Of a DNA stretch of 14,620 bases, positions 14,100 to 14,620 are shown in pieces. The stretch comes from an uncultured bacterium. Its GTDB lineage: Bacteria > Patescibacteriota > Saccharimonadia > Saccharimonadales > Saccharimonadaceae. The position numbers and the translations under genes were made by a program. How positions within the stretch are numbered: position 1 is the first letter of the stretch; each line of letters opens with the position of its first letter. The notes beneath the pieces are model-generated. The model did no database searches. It was not told the DNA's origin and saw nothing but the letters and a program-made list of their open reading frames with translations. The DNA lies in the NCBI GenBank assembly GCA_938045655.1, contig CALIMO010000026.1:1-14620 (forward strand), given 5' to 3'.

Positions 14100-14620
14100 T
14101 ATATATTCTCGCGGCGAGCACTTTTAACTTATTGCCACGAGAATAAAATTTTTTAGCAACTACCCTACCTAAATTTTTAGTATATGGATAGCCGCCGTAG
14201 GCCATAATCCTTAAGCTATGAAACTTAGAGTTTAACCGCCAAGTTTCAGCCACTTCTCCAGTAAATTTATCGAACTCTCGGTCAAGGGCTCTATACTCCT
14301 TAATTATTCGATCAATCTCCTCAGCTCTGCCGCTATTATTCTTTAGCATCTCAAATGTTGTTCGAAGCTTTTCATCTTTTACAAAAAGCTTGTCCAGTTC
14401 ATATCCTTCAAGCTGAGCGAAGCACTTGTCCGCCAACGACAGAAGATATAAAGCACTTTCGAAGCGACTGTTATCTTCTTTATTACGGATGATGATTTGC
14501 GCTTTATTGATTGAGAGCTTTGCCAAAACATACAGGTAACTTGACTCACAAGCCTTATCAAGAGCCTCCAATTCTAGTTGAGATACTTCTGAGGACCAAT
14601 AGATCCTATGAAGTTTTTGC
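14095..14620 (-). CDS. Helical protein of unknown function (5' end outside window)
   Basis: The frame is open to the window edge: 16 further sense codons precede the TTG at 14571, so the real start lies beyond position 14620 and that TTG is probably internal. The visible 174 residues contain no membrane segment and read as mostly alpha-helical: Ala/Leu/Lys/Glu-rich stretches such as LYLLSLADKCF and IDRIIKEYRALDREF, then a basic C-terminus rich in Lys, Arg and Tyr. No catalytic motif or known family stands out. The stop is TAG. A weak hairpin overlaps the end and the ftsH promoter lies downstream, so this gene is probably a separate transcription unit. A helical-bundle or nucleic-acid-binding role is only a guess from the basic tail. 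Confidence 0.7.
   Translation of the reverse strand, partial: QKLHRIYWSSEVSQLELEALDKACESSYLYVLAKLSINKAQIIIRNKEDNSRFESALYLLSLADKCFAQLEGYELDKLFVKDEKLRTTFEMLKNNSGRAEEIDRIIKEYRALDREFDKFTGEVAETWRLNSKFHSLRIMAYGGYPYTKNLGRVVAKKFYSRGNKLKVLAARIYT

Larger units (their letters stand above)
639..14463. repeat. Dispersed palindrome TTCGAA (about 43 copies)
   Basis: Hand scanning finds TTCGAA at about 43 places, roughly half in the longer palindrome TTTCGAAA. Examples start at 639, 850, 1180, 3987, 4629, 5131, 7080, 8624, 9593, 9991, 11104, 12739 and 13193. From base composition I would expect about five. The copies fall in all three codon phases (TTC-GAA as Phe-Glu, TCG-AAA as Ser-Lys, TTT-CGA as Phe-Arg), so no one dipeptide explains them. 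The copy at 8624 is non-coding. Confidence 0.8.

Overview
The window is AT-rich, densely packed bacterial chromosome. It carries about 14 protein genes, almost no intergenic space and no RNA genes or insertion sequences. The gene set is that of a reduced monoderm: a short YidC without a periplasmic domain, RnpA, KhpB/Jag, LepA, MurJ and FtsH, beside surface-glycan genes and an exported LGFP-repeat protein of a kind best known from Actinobacteria and their relatives. This suggests a Patescibacteria/CPR genome, most plausibly Candidatus Saccharibacteria (TM7), whose cultured members live on actinobacterial hosts. That assignment is inference from gene content and protein style, about 60% confidence. 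The standard code fits: no gene needs TGA read as sense, and no TGA stop was found.

Layout. Positions 1-2065 (minus) hold a terminator-like hairpin and a Wzm/Wzt-type ABC exporter pair for an undecaprenyl-linked surface polymer. Positions 2135-4518 (minus) are a two-gene unit for exported proteins with its own promoter and terminator: a small membrane-anchored protein of unknown function, then a large protein with a lysozyme-like region and five LGFP repeats. Positions 4548-5931 (plus, divergent) encode a GtrB-like glycosyltransferase overlapping a GtrA-like flippase. The plus and minus blocks converge on a bidirectional terminator at about 6013-6040. Positions 6031-7866 (minus) are rnpA-yidC-jag. 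Positions 7870-8638 are a self-contained cassette for a membrane-anchored DUF4352 protein. Positions 8638-10455 hold lepA, split into two overlapping reading frames. Positions 10457-14004 hold ftsH and murJ. The window ends inside an unrecognised helical protein gene (14095-14620, 5' end missing).

Working together. MurJ (lipid II flipping), the ABC exporter (glycan export), GtrA/GtrB (lipid-linked sugar supply) and the LGFP protein (wall binding or remodelling) form an envelope theme. YidC, Jag, FtsH, LepA and RnpA serve membrane insertion, RNA binding, membrane proteolysis, translation and tRNA maturation.

Most notable: (1) lepA is broken exactly between its GTPase domain and the rest, with a TAATG overlap and a well-placed Shine-Dalgarno sequence; (2) a run of eight G lies in the 17-bp spacer of the DUF4352 promoter, the architecture of slipped-strand phase-variable promoters; (3) the palindrome TTCGAA occurs about 43 times by hand count, roughly ninefold above a simple composition estimate, but is absent from 1328-3486; (4) four promoters lie so close to their start codons that the mRNAs should be leaderless or nearly so.
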